A model generated the notes under the pieces. That model saw only the letters and a list, made by a program, of their open reading frames with translations. It was not told the DNA's origin and did not search any database. This document shows, one piece after another, positions 1 through 8,824 of a stretch of DNA of 64,000 bases. The stretch is from contig JAUXYJ010000054.1 of the NCBI GenBank assembly GCA_030694465.1, positions 186,001 to 250,000 of the forward strand. Reading direction: 5' to 3'. Within the stretch, counting starts at the first letter, position 1. Each line of letters begins with the position of its first letter. The position numbers and the translations under genes are program-made. This DNA is from Deltaproteobacteria bacterium. Its GTDB lineage: Bacteria; Myxococcota_A; Polyangia; Polyangiales; Ga0077539.

Positions 1-570
1 GTCGCGATGAACAATGGACTCGCTGTGAGCGCGCGAGAGGGCCGCGCATACGTGCGCTGCGAGCGTGCGAACACGCGGAAGCGAGAATCGCTTGCTCTGC
101 TCTAGGTCATCGGTGAGCGAGCGCCCATCGATCAGGTCCATTACCAGAAAAAACGCGCCTGTTTCGTCGCTTCCAAAATCGTGAACAGCGACGACGTTAG
201 GGTGCTCGAGGGTCGCTGCAGCGATCGCTTCACGCTTGAATCTTGCGACAATGTCTGGGGCTCGCGACATCTCAGCGTGCAAGAATTTGATCGCGACTTT
301 CTTCTGCAGCGTAATGTGTTCGCCGCTGTAGACCGCGCCCATACCGCCCTCGCCGAGGAGCCCGATGATTCTGTACCGCCCACCCACGAGCTTTCCGTGG
401 CGATCTTCGCGCGCACCGACAGCGGCACCGACAGCCTGTCCAGCGCCCGCGTCGATCCTCGCCGCGATCGCAGGGGAGGTCGCGTTCTGGCGATCTTCGA
501 GGCGTGGGCCTGTCAGCTCGCCATCGACCTTCGGATCAGCAGAATCTGTCGTCGATTGGGCGCTAGACAT
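1..570 (-). CDS. Ser/Thr protein kinase, N-terminal part (cut by window edge)
   Basis: Reading leftward from ATG at 570, an open frame of 190 codons reaches the window edge without a stop. It is the N-terminal part of a eukaryotic-type (Hanks) Ser/Thr kinase. After a linker of about 60 residues come the glycine-rich loop GEGGMGAV (residues 73-80), the ATP-binding lysine in VAIKFL (Lys95), the alpha-C region with LEHPNVVAV, the hinge FLVMDLIDG, and at the edge the start of the catalytic loop HRD (188-190). The catalytic Asp is the last visible residue; DFG, APE and any sensor domain lie outside. The metal-independent fold call is secure, but the substrate is unknown. Confidence 0.93.
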   Translation of the reverse strand, partial: MSSAQSTTDSADPKVDGELTGPRLEDRQNATSPAIAARIDAGAGQAVGAAVGAREDRHGKLVGGRYRIIGLLGEGGMGAVYSGEHITLQKKVAIKFLHAEMSRAPDIVARFKREAIAAATLEHPNVVAVHDFGSDETGAFFLVMDLIDGRSLTDDLEQSKRFSLPRVRTLAAHVCAALSRAHSESIVHRD

Positions 571-772
571 GAAGCGGTGACCTCTGACGCAACACGCACT
601 GGCGCTTCAGGTCGACCAGCACGAGCCATTGGGATGCGAGCAGCGCGACGTACATGTGCGGCTGTAGGGTAGCGCAGAGTCTACGGTCGCGGTGAGAATC
701 GCAGCCGCAATACCCCACCACAATTGCGACCACCGAACGATGCTCATGCACAACAAGTCAAAGCGCAATCGG

Positions 773-1477
773 TCACTCTGAAGCGGGTCGATATTGAACC
801 CAGCGTGGCTCTACACGAAGCCCATCATCCGTGGGCAAAACCAGGGTAAAGTGAGCACTTCGCAGCCCGTCTGGGGAGTGCTCATCGGGTGAATCACCCA
901 CGCTGCCCGCGCCCACGAGGGTCAGCCCATCAAGGGGTCGCAAGAAGGGAAGACCCGATCCACCACACACGAGCACATCCGCCGAGTCATCCCTTAGAAG
1001 CGAGAGCAGCTCGTCATCGGACATGTCGTGTGTGAACGGTGTAAACGGGTCGGCTGGCGAACCGACCATGACTGCGAGTTCGCTACCTGACGCGAGCTCC
1101 ACACGCAAGAGGTCAGGAAACCGTTTGAGTCTCGCCAAAATAAGCTCACCGAGGGCCTCGCGAACGCGCTTGTGCGAGTCAGCCCGCCTGCGATCCTCGG
1201 CGGAGCGTGGGCGCAGCGATGACGGCTCTACCGTGGCGAGCGCGAGGTCCGAGGGTCCCCGCAAAAGTCGCGCATTGACAGAGAGCAGACGCTCCCAGAC
1301 CGCGAGAGGTTCGGGCCCTTGGTGGCAGATCCCACCTGCCGCGACGATGAAACCTGCGCCAGCGTGTCGACATGCTGCGAGCACGGCGTCGAGCGCCGCG
1401 AGGTTGCCTGCGATGTCTGCAAGGATCGCGATCGGTCCTTCGATTTGCTCGGTCGAGCGATTGGAGGTCACTTTCAT
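773..1477 (-). CDS. Degenerate metallophosphoesterase (pseudo-enzyme)
   Basis: The sequence follows the YfcE/calcineurin-like phosphoesterase pattern in order, but nearly every metal ligand is lost. The DxHGN block reads ADIAGN (residues 20-25), the GDxVxxGP block reads GGICHQGP, GNHD reads GPSD, the HGSP block reads VGSP, and GHTH reads GGSG before the conserved GSVG. The scaffold is kept and the reading frame is open, so a non-catalytic binding role is likelier than random decay. The start is uncertain: ATG at 1477 has GGAGG about 11 bases upstream, and ATG at 1495 is an in-frame alternative. An in-frame extension further upstream would overlap the preceding gene on the same strand. Confidence 0.75.
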   Translation of the reverse strand: MKVTSNRSTEQIEGPIAILADIAGNLAALDAVLAACRHAGAGFIVAAGGICHQGPEPLAVWERLLSVNARLLRGPSDLALATVEPSSLRPRSAEDRRRADSHKRVREALGELILARLKRFPDLLRVELASGSELAVMVGSPADPFTPFTHDMSDDELLSLLRDDSADVLVCGGSGLPFLRPLDGLTLVGAGSVGDSPDEHSPDGLRSAHFTLVLPTDDGLRVEPRWVQYRPASE

Positions 1478-1550
1478 TGCGTCGGGGCCCTCCATACCCC
1501 ATCTGCGCCAATTGCACAGCACCTCGTCCGCCAAGCGGGGTGGGCCGCGC

Positions 1551-3005
1551 TTACTTCGTTGCAGGCTCAGTCGTGCTGGGAACTTCGCGCACGATTTCGA
1601 CCTTTGTTGCGCGCCGCGCGTCCCCCTCGCACACGGTGAACACAAACCCCATCCAGGTCACGATGGTGCTCGGTACGGGGACACGTCCAGACTGATCCGC
1701 GAGAAATCCCCCAAGGGATGCGTAGTCAGCATCGCTGGGAAAATCCACGCCAAGCTTGTCCTCGAGTTCGGCGATCGCGATCGTTGCGACGACCACAATC
1801 CGGCCGTCTTCGTGCTCGACAATGTCGGGCTCTTCTTCGTCGTGTTCGTCTGCGATGTCGCCAACGAGCTCTTCGAGTAAATCCTCAAGCGTCACAATTC
1901 CCGAGAGTCCACCGAAGTGATCAATCACGATCGCCATGTGCTGGTGGCGCGACTGCATTTCACGCAACAGGCTCATCGCGAGTTGTGAGGGAGAAACCTG
2001 CAACACTGGCTTGCGAACCACCGAGAGGACCGTTGCCCGGGCCGGAAGTTTTCGCGAAGGGTCTTCGAGACTGCCGCTCATGACGCGAAACAAGTCTTTG
2101 GCGTGAAGCACTCCCACGACGTTGTCCACGGTCCCGTCGTACACAGGGATACGCGAGTGGCCATCTTCGCTCACCATGGCCAGCGCCTTCGAGAGGGTCG
2201 TGGTCGCAGGCAGCGTCTGGACCTGCGTGCGCGGCACCATCACGTCGCGCACCGTCACGTCCTTAAACTCGAGGACGTTCTGCATGATCTCGCCTCGCGG
2301 AGAATCGATCACGCCAGCGTTTTCTGCGGCTTCAACGACGTATTCGACCTCACGTTCGGCCATGTGCTTCGTTGTCTCAGGGTCCACCAGAGGTCCCGGA
2401 AACCATTTCACCGCGCGGCCGGCCAGCAGCGCGATGGGCCAACCCACGGGTGACATGATCCAGTCCACGGGCCGCGTCACTGCAAGTGCTCGCGGCACCC
2501 ACTCTGACGCGCGGCTTCGTGCGAGGGCTCCGAAAACCTCGACGACGGTCGTGTAGAAAATGACCAACGCCGCCACGATTCCCATGCGAGCGGCCAGCGT
2601 TTGGCCAGGCATGGGATCGTTAGAGACAAGCTGCGTCGCGATCACGAGCATCGCGATTCGAAAGCTCAGCCATCGCGACAAGAGCCCGACGGGATCTCTC
2701 AGGTAGCGAGACAGATGCGTAGACCTCGCGCTGCCAAGCTCGTCGCGAAGGGCCATCAGGCGTGCTGCCGGGAGGCTCGTGATCGCCGCTTCGGCAGCGG
2801 CGACCAGCGCCGCCAAGACGATGCACAGGACAGCCAATGAAGCGGCTTGGAGAGGGCTCAGGGCACACCTACCCGCGGAGTGCGCCAATGGATCAAACGT
2901 CTCATTCGTGGATCTCGTCGTCGCTCGCCCGCATGCGCCATGGCTTGTTGCAGCAACTAGAACGCAACGCCTTGGCCCGTGCGCCGGTCGCTGAGAAGAC
3001 ACCAT
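1551..3005 (-). CDS. DUF21/CNNM-type membrane protein with CBS pair and CorC domain
   Basis: Inner-membrane protein of the HlyC/CorC (CNNM-like) family, associated in other bacteria with Mg2+/Co2+ handling. The N-terminal DUF21 part begins with a hydrophobic helix (SPLQAASLAVLCIVLAALVA) followed by AEAAITSL, and further hydrophobic segments follow. Next come two CBS motifs (from VRDVMVPRTQV with HSRIPVYDG, then MAIVIDHFGG with IVTLEDLLEELVG) and a C-terminal CorC/HlyC domain (YASLGGFLADQ). The ATG at 3005 gives about 45 residues of non-family sequence; TTG at 2888 is a plausible true start. It is divergent from recN and 73 bases ahead of the pseudo-phosphoesterase. Confidence 0.9.
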   Translation of the reverse strand: MVSSQRPAHGPRRCVLVAATSHGACGRATTRSTNETFDPLAHSAGRCALSPLQAASLAVLCIVLAALVAAAEAAITSLPAARLMALRDELGSARSTHLSRYLRDPVGLLSRWLSFRIAMLVIATQLVSNDPMPGQTLAARMGIVAALVIFYTTVVEVFGALARSRASEWVPRALAVTRPVDWIMSPVGWPIALLAGRAVKWFPGPLVDPETTKHMAEREVEYVVEAAENAGVIDSPRGEIMQNVLEFKDVTVRDVMVPRTQVQTLPATTTLSKALAMVSEDGHSRIPVYDGTVDNVVGVLHAKDLFRVMSGSLEDPSRKLPARATVLSVVRKPVLQVSPSQLAMSLLREMQSRHQHMAIVIDHFGGLSGIVTLEDLLEELVGDIADEHDEEEPDIVEHEDGRIVVVATIAIAELEDKLGVDFPSDADYASLGGFLADQSGRVPVPSTIVTWMGFVFTVCEGDARRATKVEIVREVPSTTEPATK

Positions 3006-3185
3006 GCCTGCAGCTCGCGGATTGCAAACGACAACACAAACGCTATCACTCGCCGTCGGAATGGTCGAGCGCTGTGAATTTGCTGACCAATACTGCGAGA
3101 CAGAATATGTCTAGCGTTGGGACGCCGGACACAATCCCTGCTTGCTCCGCGGGGGGCGCGCGGGTAAAGACCTCAATGGAACTTT

Positions 3186-4901
3186 GTGCTCGTATCACTT
3201 CAAGTACGCGATCTTGCGATCATCGACTCCACTGAGGTTACCTTCGGCGGCGGACTGAACGTCGTGACTGGGGAGACTGGCGCGGGCAAGTCGATTCTTA
3301 TTGATGCCCTCCTGCTTGTTTTGGGAGGTCGTGCGACCCCTGACATGATCCGCGCGGGCTCGACGAGCGCAGAGGTCAGCGCGCTCTTCGACCTGCGTGC
3401 GTTGAGCGAGGTCCGCGAGAGGCTCATCGCGGCAGGCATTGAGGTGGACGACGAGCTGGTCGTGCGGCGTGTGGTGTCGGTCGACAAGAGCGGCGCGCGA
3501 TCGCGTGCGTATCTCAACGGTCGGCTGGTATCGCTGTCGCAGCTGTCGCAGCTTGCGGCGGGCTTGGGAGACGTCACGTCGCAGCATGAGGCTCAATCGT
3601 TGACCGATCCGACGACCCACCTTGAGTTGCTCGATTCGTCGGCACGGCTGGTCGCCGCCCGCGAGTTAGTGACCGAGGGGCAGCGTGAATTTGCTAAGGC
3701 TACAGAGCAGCTCGAGTCGCTCTTGCGCGAGCTAAGACAGAAGACAGACCGTGAAGATCTTCTGAGATTTCAGTGCAAAGAACTCGACGAACTCAAGGTC
3801 GCGCCCGGAGACGATCTTCGTTGGGCGCAAGAGCGAGATCGGCTGAAGAACGCCACACGACTCGCCGACATCAGCGCGGAGTCTGAGGACATTCTCTACG
3901 CGCGCGATGGCGCCGTCGTGGACCAGCTTGGAGCGGTGTCCTCGATGCTTAACGAGCTTGCAAAGCTCGACGTCGAATTGCGGCCCATCGCCGACCTCGT
4001 GGAGAGCGCGAAGGCACAGGTCGATGAAGCTGCGCGCTCGTTGGGCCGCTATGGGCGCACGGTCCAAGCGGACCCAGAGCGGCTCTCGGAGCTGGATGAT
4101 TGCCTGCAGAAACTGCAGAAGCTGAAGCGCAAGTATGGCGGCAGCGTGGAGAGCCTGCTTGAGCATCGCCAGCGTATTCGCCAAGAGCTGGACAATCTAG
4201 AGCAGGGTGAGTCTCGCGTGGCAGCGCTTGAGCGGCTGGTGGATCAGCGGCGCGAGCAAGCGGGCACTGCGGCACGGACGCTCTCGTCGCAGCGTCGCAA
4301 CGCGGCGTCGTCGCTGGCGGACGCGATCTCTCGCGAGCTGGGCTCGTTAGGAATGGGCGGCGCACGGATTGTGGTCGAAGTGAGCCCGACTTCTCCAGCG
4401 TCGGGAGAGCTTGCGATTGACGGCGCGAGGTTGCTTCCGACGGGCATCGATCGCGTTGAGTTTTTGATCGCGCCCAACCGCGGCGAGGAGCCTCGAGCGC
4501 TGCGCAAGATCGCGTCGGGCGGAGAGCTTTCGCGTGCACTTTTGGCGATCAAACGCGTGCTGACCGAGGTGGGATCCGCGGGGCTCTATGTGTTCGACGA
4601 GGTGGACACGGGCGTTGGCGGCGCGGTCGCAGAGGTGATCGGGCAGAAGCTCAAGGCGATCTCACAGAGAAACCAGACACTCGTGATCACGCACCTGCCG
4701 CAGATCGCCGCCTACGCTGAGCGACACTACGTCGTAGAGAAACACGAGCAGGGCGGACGCACATGCAGCACGGTGCGGCTGTTGTCCGAGCAAGAGCGCA
4801 CCGAAGAGATCGCTCGCATGTTGGGCGGACTCCGGGTGACCGATCGTACCCGCGCTGCGGCGGCCGAAATGATCCGCAGCGCGACGATCGAATCCCAGTG
4901 A
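3186..4901 (+). CDS. recN: DNA repair protein RecN
   Basis: SMC-like ATPase acting in double-strand-break repair in the cytosol. The GTG start at 3186 gives the usual RecN beginning (MLVSLQVRDLAIIDS). The Walker A GETGAGKS is at residues 29-36 and is followed by DALLLVLGGRA. A long coiled-coil middle (about 150-390) precedes the ABC signature SGGELSR and the Walker B region FDEVDTGVGG (about 468-477), then ITHLPQIAAYA. At 571 residues it is close to the usual family length. It ends two bases before the convergent response-regulator gene. Confidence 0.97.
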   Translation: MLVSLQVRDLAIIDSTEVTFGGGLNVVTGETGAGKSILIDALLLVLGGRATPDMIRAGSTSAEVSALFDLRALSEVRERLIAAGIEVDDELVVRRVVSVDKSGARSRAYLNGRLVSLSQLSQLAAGLGDVTSQHEAQSLTDPTTHLELLDSSARLVAARELVTEGQREFAKATEQLESLLRELRQKTDREDLLRFQCKELDELKVAPGDDLRWAQERDRLKNATRLADISAESEDILYARDGAVVDQLGAVSSMLNELAKLDVELRPIADLVESAKAQVDEAARSLGRYGRTVQADPERLSELDDCLQKLQKLKRKYGGSVESLLEHRQRIRQELDNLEQGESRVAALERLVDQRREQAGTAARTLSSQRRNAASSLADAISRELGSLGMGGARIVVEVSPTSPASGELAIDGARLLPTGIDRVEFLIAPNRGEEPRALRKIASGGELSRALLAIKRVLTEVGSAGLYVFDEVDTGVGGAVAEVIGQKLKAISQRNQTLVITHLPQIAAYAERHYVVEKHEQGGRTCSTVRLLSEQERTEEIARMLGGLRVTDRTRAAAAEMIRSATIESQ

Positions 4902-4903
4902 TT

Positions 4904-5698
4904 TCACACGCCAAGTAACGCGCGAAGCTTGCGCGATGCCTGCCGTGACACGACCAACTTGAGCCCCGTATCGGTGAGCAAGAGCGCGCGTCCTCCCGGG
5001 AGGTCGTCAATGGCTCCAACGTGGTCGAGGTTGACCAAGAGCGCACGGTGAGCCCGAAAGAACCTGGACGCATCCAAGCGACTCTCGAGACTGGCGAGGG
5101 TGTAGTCCGTCGTGTAGCTCTGCGTGCGCGTATAGACCACGACGAGCTCGTGCTCGACCGTACAATGCGAAATATCCTGGACGGGGACCAGCAAGACTCG
5201 CCCGCTGACTGTCACCGGGAGCCGGTCTGAAAGAGGCCTCGCCTCGCGCACTTTGGCGATCAATGGCGCGAGCAATTCGCCTGCGCGTTCGCCCATTCCT
5301 CGAGCCTCGGCGCGCGAGACTGCCTTGAGAAGTCGTGACTGATCAAAGGGCTTGAGCAGGTAGTCGATCGCCCCCGCATCGAAGGCATCCAGGGCGTACC
5401 GATCATGGGCTGTGGTGAAGATCACGTAGGGCTGTGGGTGGGGCATGCGCGCTACCAACTCGAGCCCATCCATTTGGGGCATTTGCACATCGAGAAAGAG
5501 CAAATCTGGCTCGTGCTCGGCCAACATCGCGAGAGCCGATACGCCGTCGTTTGCCTCGCCGACTACTTCGATTCGGTCCGAGAGCCCCTCGCGCAACATC
5601 CGAATGAGCCGTGCACGTGCGGGTTGTTCGTCATCCACGACGAGCGCGCGCGCGAGCGTCTTGGGGCTCGCAGAGTCGGCAGACGAAGGATTGCTCAT
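4904..5698 (-). CDS. LytTR-type response regulator
   Basis: Response regulator of the LytR/AlgR class. An N-terminal receiver domain carries the acidic pair in VVDDEQPAR and the phospho-acceptor Asp in LLFLDVQMPQMDG, with IFTTAHD and the conserved Lys in YLLKPFD. A C-terminal LytTR DNA-binding domain follows (about 165-264, ending FRAHRALLVNLDHVGAID...VVSRQASRKLRALLG). Its start overlaps the stop of the upstream histidine kinase by four bases, so the two form a cognate pair in one transcript. The target promoter is not evident. Confidence 0.95.
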   Translation of the reverse strand: MSNPSSADSASPKTLARALVVDDEQPARARLIRMLREGLSDRIEVVGEANDGVSALAMLAEHEPDLLFLDVQMPQMDGLELVARMPHPQPYVIFTTAHDRYALDAFDAGAIDYLLKPFDQSRLLKAVSRAEARGMGERAGELLAPLIAKVREARPLSDRLPVTVSGRVLLVPVQDISHCTVEHELVVVYTRTQSYTTDYTLASLESRLDASRFFRAHRALLVNLDHVGAIDDLPGGRALLLTDTGLKLVVSRQASRKLRALLGV

Positions 5699-6828
5699 GA
5701 TGGGTTCTCAGCGGGTCGTGGCGCGTCGGATCGCAGTGGGATGTTGAGGGTCGCGACCGCGCGCCCTTCGTGGGTCTCGATCAAGAAATCACAGTCGCTC
5801 TGGTAGGCAATCGCGAGGCGACGACGCACAAGTTCGAGGCCTATGCCGCCGTCGCGAGCGTCGCCGAGGGCTCCGGCAGAGCTCACAATCAAGCACAGCC
5901 TCCCGTCACCAGCGCGCGTCACGGAGATCACAACGGGGCCCTCTGCGTGCTGGCCGTGCCTCACCGCATTCTCGAGCAACGGCTGTAAAATCAGCGGTGG
6001 AATCATGCACTCATGCAGTGACTCGTCGTGATCCTCGATGCGAAATTTTAGCTCAGGGTACCGAGTCGCGAGCAGCGCCAAATAGTCTCTCGCCAACGCG
6101 AGCTCTTCATCGAGCGGGTGCAACGCACGACGCCGTGTATCGAGCACCGCGCGCAAGAGTGAGGACAGCCGCACAATGTTGTCCTCGGCGCCGACCGGAT
6201 CGGTCGTGCACTGGCTCGCGATCGCGTTGAGCGCATTGAAAAGAAAGTGAGGGTCGAGGTCTGCGCGCAGCGCGCTGAGCTGGGCCGCTTCGAGAGCCTG
6301 TGTCAGCCGCCCCGACGTGCGAATCGTGCGATCCAGACGCTGCTCAAGCTGCACATCGCGGGCGAGCCCCCAGCCGCCCACCAGAAACAACAACGTGGAC
6401 ACCGCGAGCTCGCGAGGGCGTGACACGAGGTAGCTACGATGCCCATCGAGCGCGTGGACGAGCCAGGCGTAGGGCAGCACCATCATGGCGAAGAGCCCCA
6501 GCGCGATCGCGCCAGCGATTCCCCAGCGAACGAGCTTATGGAGCCTCCGGCCATCTTCTTCGAGCGGCACGAGCACGCGCCAGGGCAGGGGGCCCAAGAA
6601 GAGCGTGTACATCGCTGCTACGACGCCAAATACAAGCCCCGCTTGCTCGCCGGTGTGCGAGCGCTCGATGAACCCGAACCCGACGCCCAGCGCGAGCGAA
6701 GCGGGCAATCGCCACGAGCGCGCCGCCTCGCGCACGGTGTCCATCAGCAGGCCAGGCAAGTCCGCGGGAGAATCGCTCGCAGAGGTCATCGTGAAGAGAG
6801 AGAGCATAGCGTTGTGTTTCGGCGCCAT
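5695..6828 (-). CDS. LytS-type sensor histidine kinase
   Basis: Membrane sensor kinase of the His_kinase (LytS/YehU) family. Hydrophobic segments lie in the N-terminal third. The phospho-acceptor motif DPHFLFNALNAIASQ follows, then the N-box LQPLLENAVRHG and a short ATPase domain with GGIGLELVRRRL. It partners the LytTR regulator that overlaps its 3' end. The start is uncertain: ATG codons at 6828, 6807 and 6789 are all in frame. A longer frame to 7026 would collide with the divergent GspE gene, so about 190 bases of shared promoter region are likely. Confidence 0.92.
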   Translation of the reverse strand: MAPKHNAMLSLFTMTSASDSPADLPGLLMDTVREAARSWRLPASLALGVGFGFIERSHTGEQAGLVFGVVAAMYTLFLGPLPWRVLVPLEEDGRRLHKLVRWGIAGAIALGLFAMMVLPYAWLVHALDGHRSYLVSRPRELAVSTLLFLVGGWGLARDVQLEQRLDRTIRTSGRLTQALEAAQLSALRADLDPHFLFNALNAIASQCTTDPVGAEDNIVRLSSLLRAVLDTRRRALHPLDEELALARDYLALLATRYPELKFRIEDHDESLHECMIPPLILQPLLENAVRHGQHAEGPVVISVTRAGDGRLCLIVSSAGALGDARDGGIGLELVRRRLAIAYQSDCDFLIETHEGRAVATLNIPLRSDAPRPAENPS

Positions 6829-7018
6829 TGTGACCCACACGAGCCCGACGTGGTGGATTGCAACGCGCGAGCGGTCGTGAGGCATCGTTCGACGGTTCGC
6901 GTGCTGCGCCCAATGGATCGCGACCCTAGAATCGCGCGCGCGCATTTGCAGCCTCTGCGACCGTGAGTCCTGCACAATCGAGCGCGGACGAGGGCGCGAA
7001 GTGCAGGAGCAATAAGAC

Positions 7019-8824
7019 GTGGGCAATCGACGACGAGCGAGTGAATTTACAGTGGATTACGTCGTTGAGTTGCTCACGCGGCACGGTCTCGTCCGCGAGG
7101 ACCAGGCCCGGATGATCACAGCGCGTCTGCCCCAGCAGCGCATGAGGATGTCCAAAGACCTGGGGACTGGCGCGGCCCGCCGAGAGCTTTCGCCCGTCGA
7201 ATTGCTCGCGAGCTTCGAGCTGCCCGACCCGCGCCGTCGTCCCGAGATGCTCGACCAAGACCGTATCTCGCAGCTCATCGCCGAAGACGCCGGGATGAGC
7301 TTCTATCGTGTCGATCGGCTCAAGCTCGACGCCGGGCTGATCACGCGCACGCTCTCTCGCCCTTACGCGCGAAAACACGGGGTGATTTCGCTCGAAAAGT
7401 CCGAGAAAAAGCTCCTTGTCGGGGTGGTCAATCCCTTTGACGACGCGCTGCTCGATGAGCTCGTTGAGCTCACTCGCGCCGATGTGACTCGCGCGCTCTG
7501 TACGCCCTACGATGTCTATCGATCGATCACCGAGACCTACGGGTTTAGGGCCTCGATTCGTGACGCGAGCGCGCAGCTCTCACGCAACGAGCGAGGCAAC
7601 CTCGAGAACCTGATCAACGTCAGCAGCGGCGACCAGCTCGAGGCCGCGTCTACACCCGTCATTGCGGCGGTCGACTACCTGCTCAACTACGCGTTTGAGC
7701 AGCGCGCGAGCGATATTCACGTCGAGCCGCGGCGCGAAGAGACCGTCGTTCGAATGCGAATCGACGGCATTTTGCACACCATTTATCGCGTCCCGCGCAC
7801 GCTTCATGAGGCGCTCACCAACCGCATCAAGGTCATGGCGCGGCTCGATATCGCTTCGAGAAAACCTCAGGATGGACGCATTCGCGTGGCTCGCGCCGAA
7901 GTCGAGATGGACCTCCGAGTCTCAACGCTCCCGACCGCCTTTGGCGACAAGGTCGTCGTGCGCGTGCTCGACCCGGCGATGCTCTTGAAGGACCTCGGGG
8001 ACCTGGGATTTCTCGACGACGAGAAGCCCATTTTTGAGCGCTGGTTGCAGCGTCCCACGGGGCTCATTCTGGTGACCGGTCCGACGGGTTCGGGCAAGAC
8101 CACGACACTCTATTCAGCGCTTCGTGCCGTGGCTTCGCCCGAGGTCAACGTGACCACCATCGAGGACCCCATCGAGGTGGTCTACGAAGAGTTTAACCAG
8201 ATCAGCGCCAACCCAAAGACTGGGACGAGCTTTGGAGAGGCCCTGAGACACGTGCTCCGCCAAGATCCGGACGTGATCCTCATTGGCGAGATCCGAGACA
8301 CAGAGACGGCACAGCAAGCCGTGCAAGCCGCGCTCACGGGGCATTTGGTGCTCTCGACGCTGCACACCAACAACAGCGTCTCGGCCGTCGGTCGCATGAT
8401 CGATCTCGAAGTGCCTGCATTTTTGCTATCCGAAACGCTCGTCGGGGTCTTGGCCCAGCGCCTGGTCCGGCGTGTCTGTGTCGCCTGCGGCGAAGACGTC
8501 GCGCTCACGACGGACGAGCTCAGCGCGCTTGGTGTCACGCATCCAGACGAATACTCCGGAAAACTGCTGGCCCGACGCGGAATGGGCTGCCCTCGTTGCC
8601 GTCACACTGGGTACTACGGGCGCGCCGGGATCTTCGAGCTACTGCGGACCTCGCCGCGGATGCGCGAGCAAATCGCCCAGCGAGCGTCGCCCGAGACGCT
8701 CTCTCGTACCGCGCGTCAAGACGGCCAGCGGACCCTGCGCGAGCACGCGCTGCGAAAGGTCGCCGCGGGATTTACAACCCTTGAAGAAGCGCTCCGAGCC
8801 ACCTCGGACGAAGAGGAATCATGA
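7019..8824 (+). CDS. GspE/PilB-family secretion ATPase (orphan)
   Basis: Hexameric AAA-like ATPase of type II secretion or type IV pilus machines. It has an N-terminal GspE domain (about 85-185), then Walker A GPTGSGKTT (about 354-362), the Asp box after TTIEDPIE, Walker B DPDVILIGEIRD (about 415) and the His box LSTLHTN. The zinc-binding tetracysteine is made of VCVAC (about 487) and CPRC (about 523). GTG start at 7019, 601 residues. No pilin, GspF/PilC or secretin gene is near, so its machine is encoded elsewhere or it has been re-used. The next gene overlaps it by four bases (ATGA). Confidence 0.95.
   Translation: MGNRRRASEFTVDYVVELLTRHGLVREDQARMITARLPQQRMRMSKDLGTGAARRELSPVELLASFELPDPRRRPEMLDQDRISQLIAEDAGMSFYRVDRLKLDAGLITRTLSRPYARKHGVISLEKSEKKLLVGVVNPFDDALLDELVELTRADVTRALCTPYDVYRSITETYGFRASIRDASAQLSRNERGNLENLINVSSGDQLEAASTPVIAAVDYLLNYAFEQRASDIHVEPRREETVVRMRIDGILHTIYRVPRTLHEALTNRIKVMARLDIASRKPQDGRIRVARAEVEMDLRVSTLPTAFGDKVVVRVLDPAMLLKDLGDLGFLDDEKPIFERWLQRPTGLILVTGPTGSGKTTTLYSALRAVASPEVNVTTIEDPIEVVYEEFNQISANPKTGTSFGEALRHVLRQDPDVILIGEIRDTETAQQAVQAALTGHLVLSTLHTNNSVSAVGRMIDLEVPAFLLSETLVGVLAQRLVRRVCVACGEDVALTTDELSALGVTHPDEYSGKLLARRGMGCPRCRHTGYYGRAGIFELLRTSPRMREQIAQRASPETLSRTARQDGQRTLREHALRKVAAGFTTLEEALRATSDEEES

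Noticed and set aside
563..751. Minus-strand frame of 62 codons upstream of the first kinase
   Set aside because: Overlaps the kinase start and has no recognisable features.
1023..1880. Plus-strand frame of 285 codons
   Set aside because: Opposite to the phosphoesterase and CBS genes; no domain.
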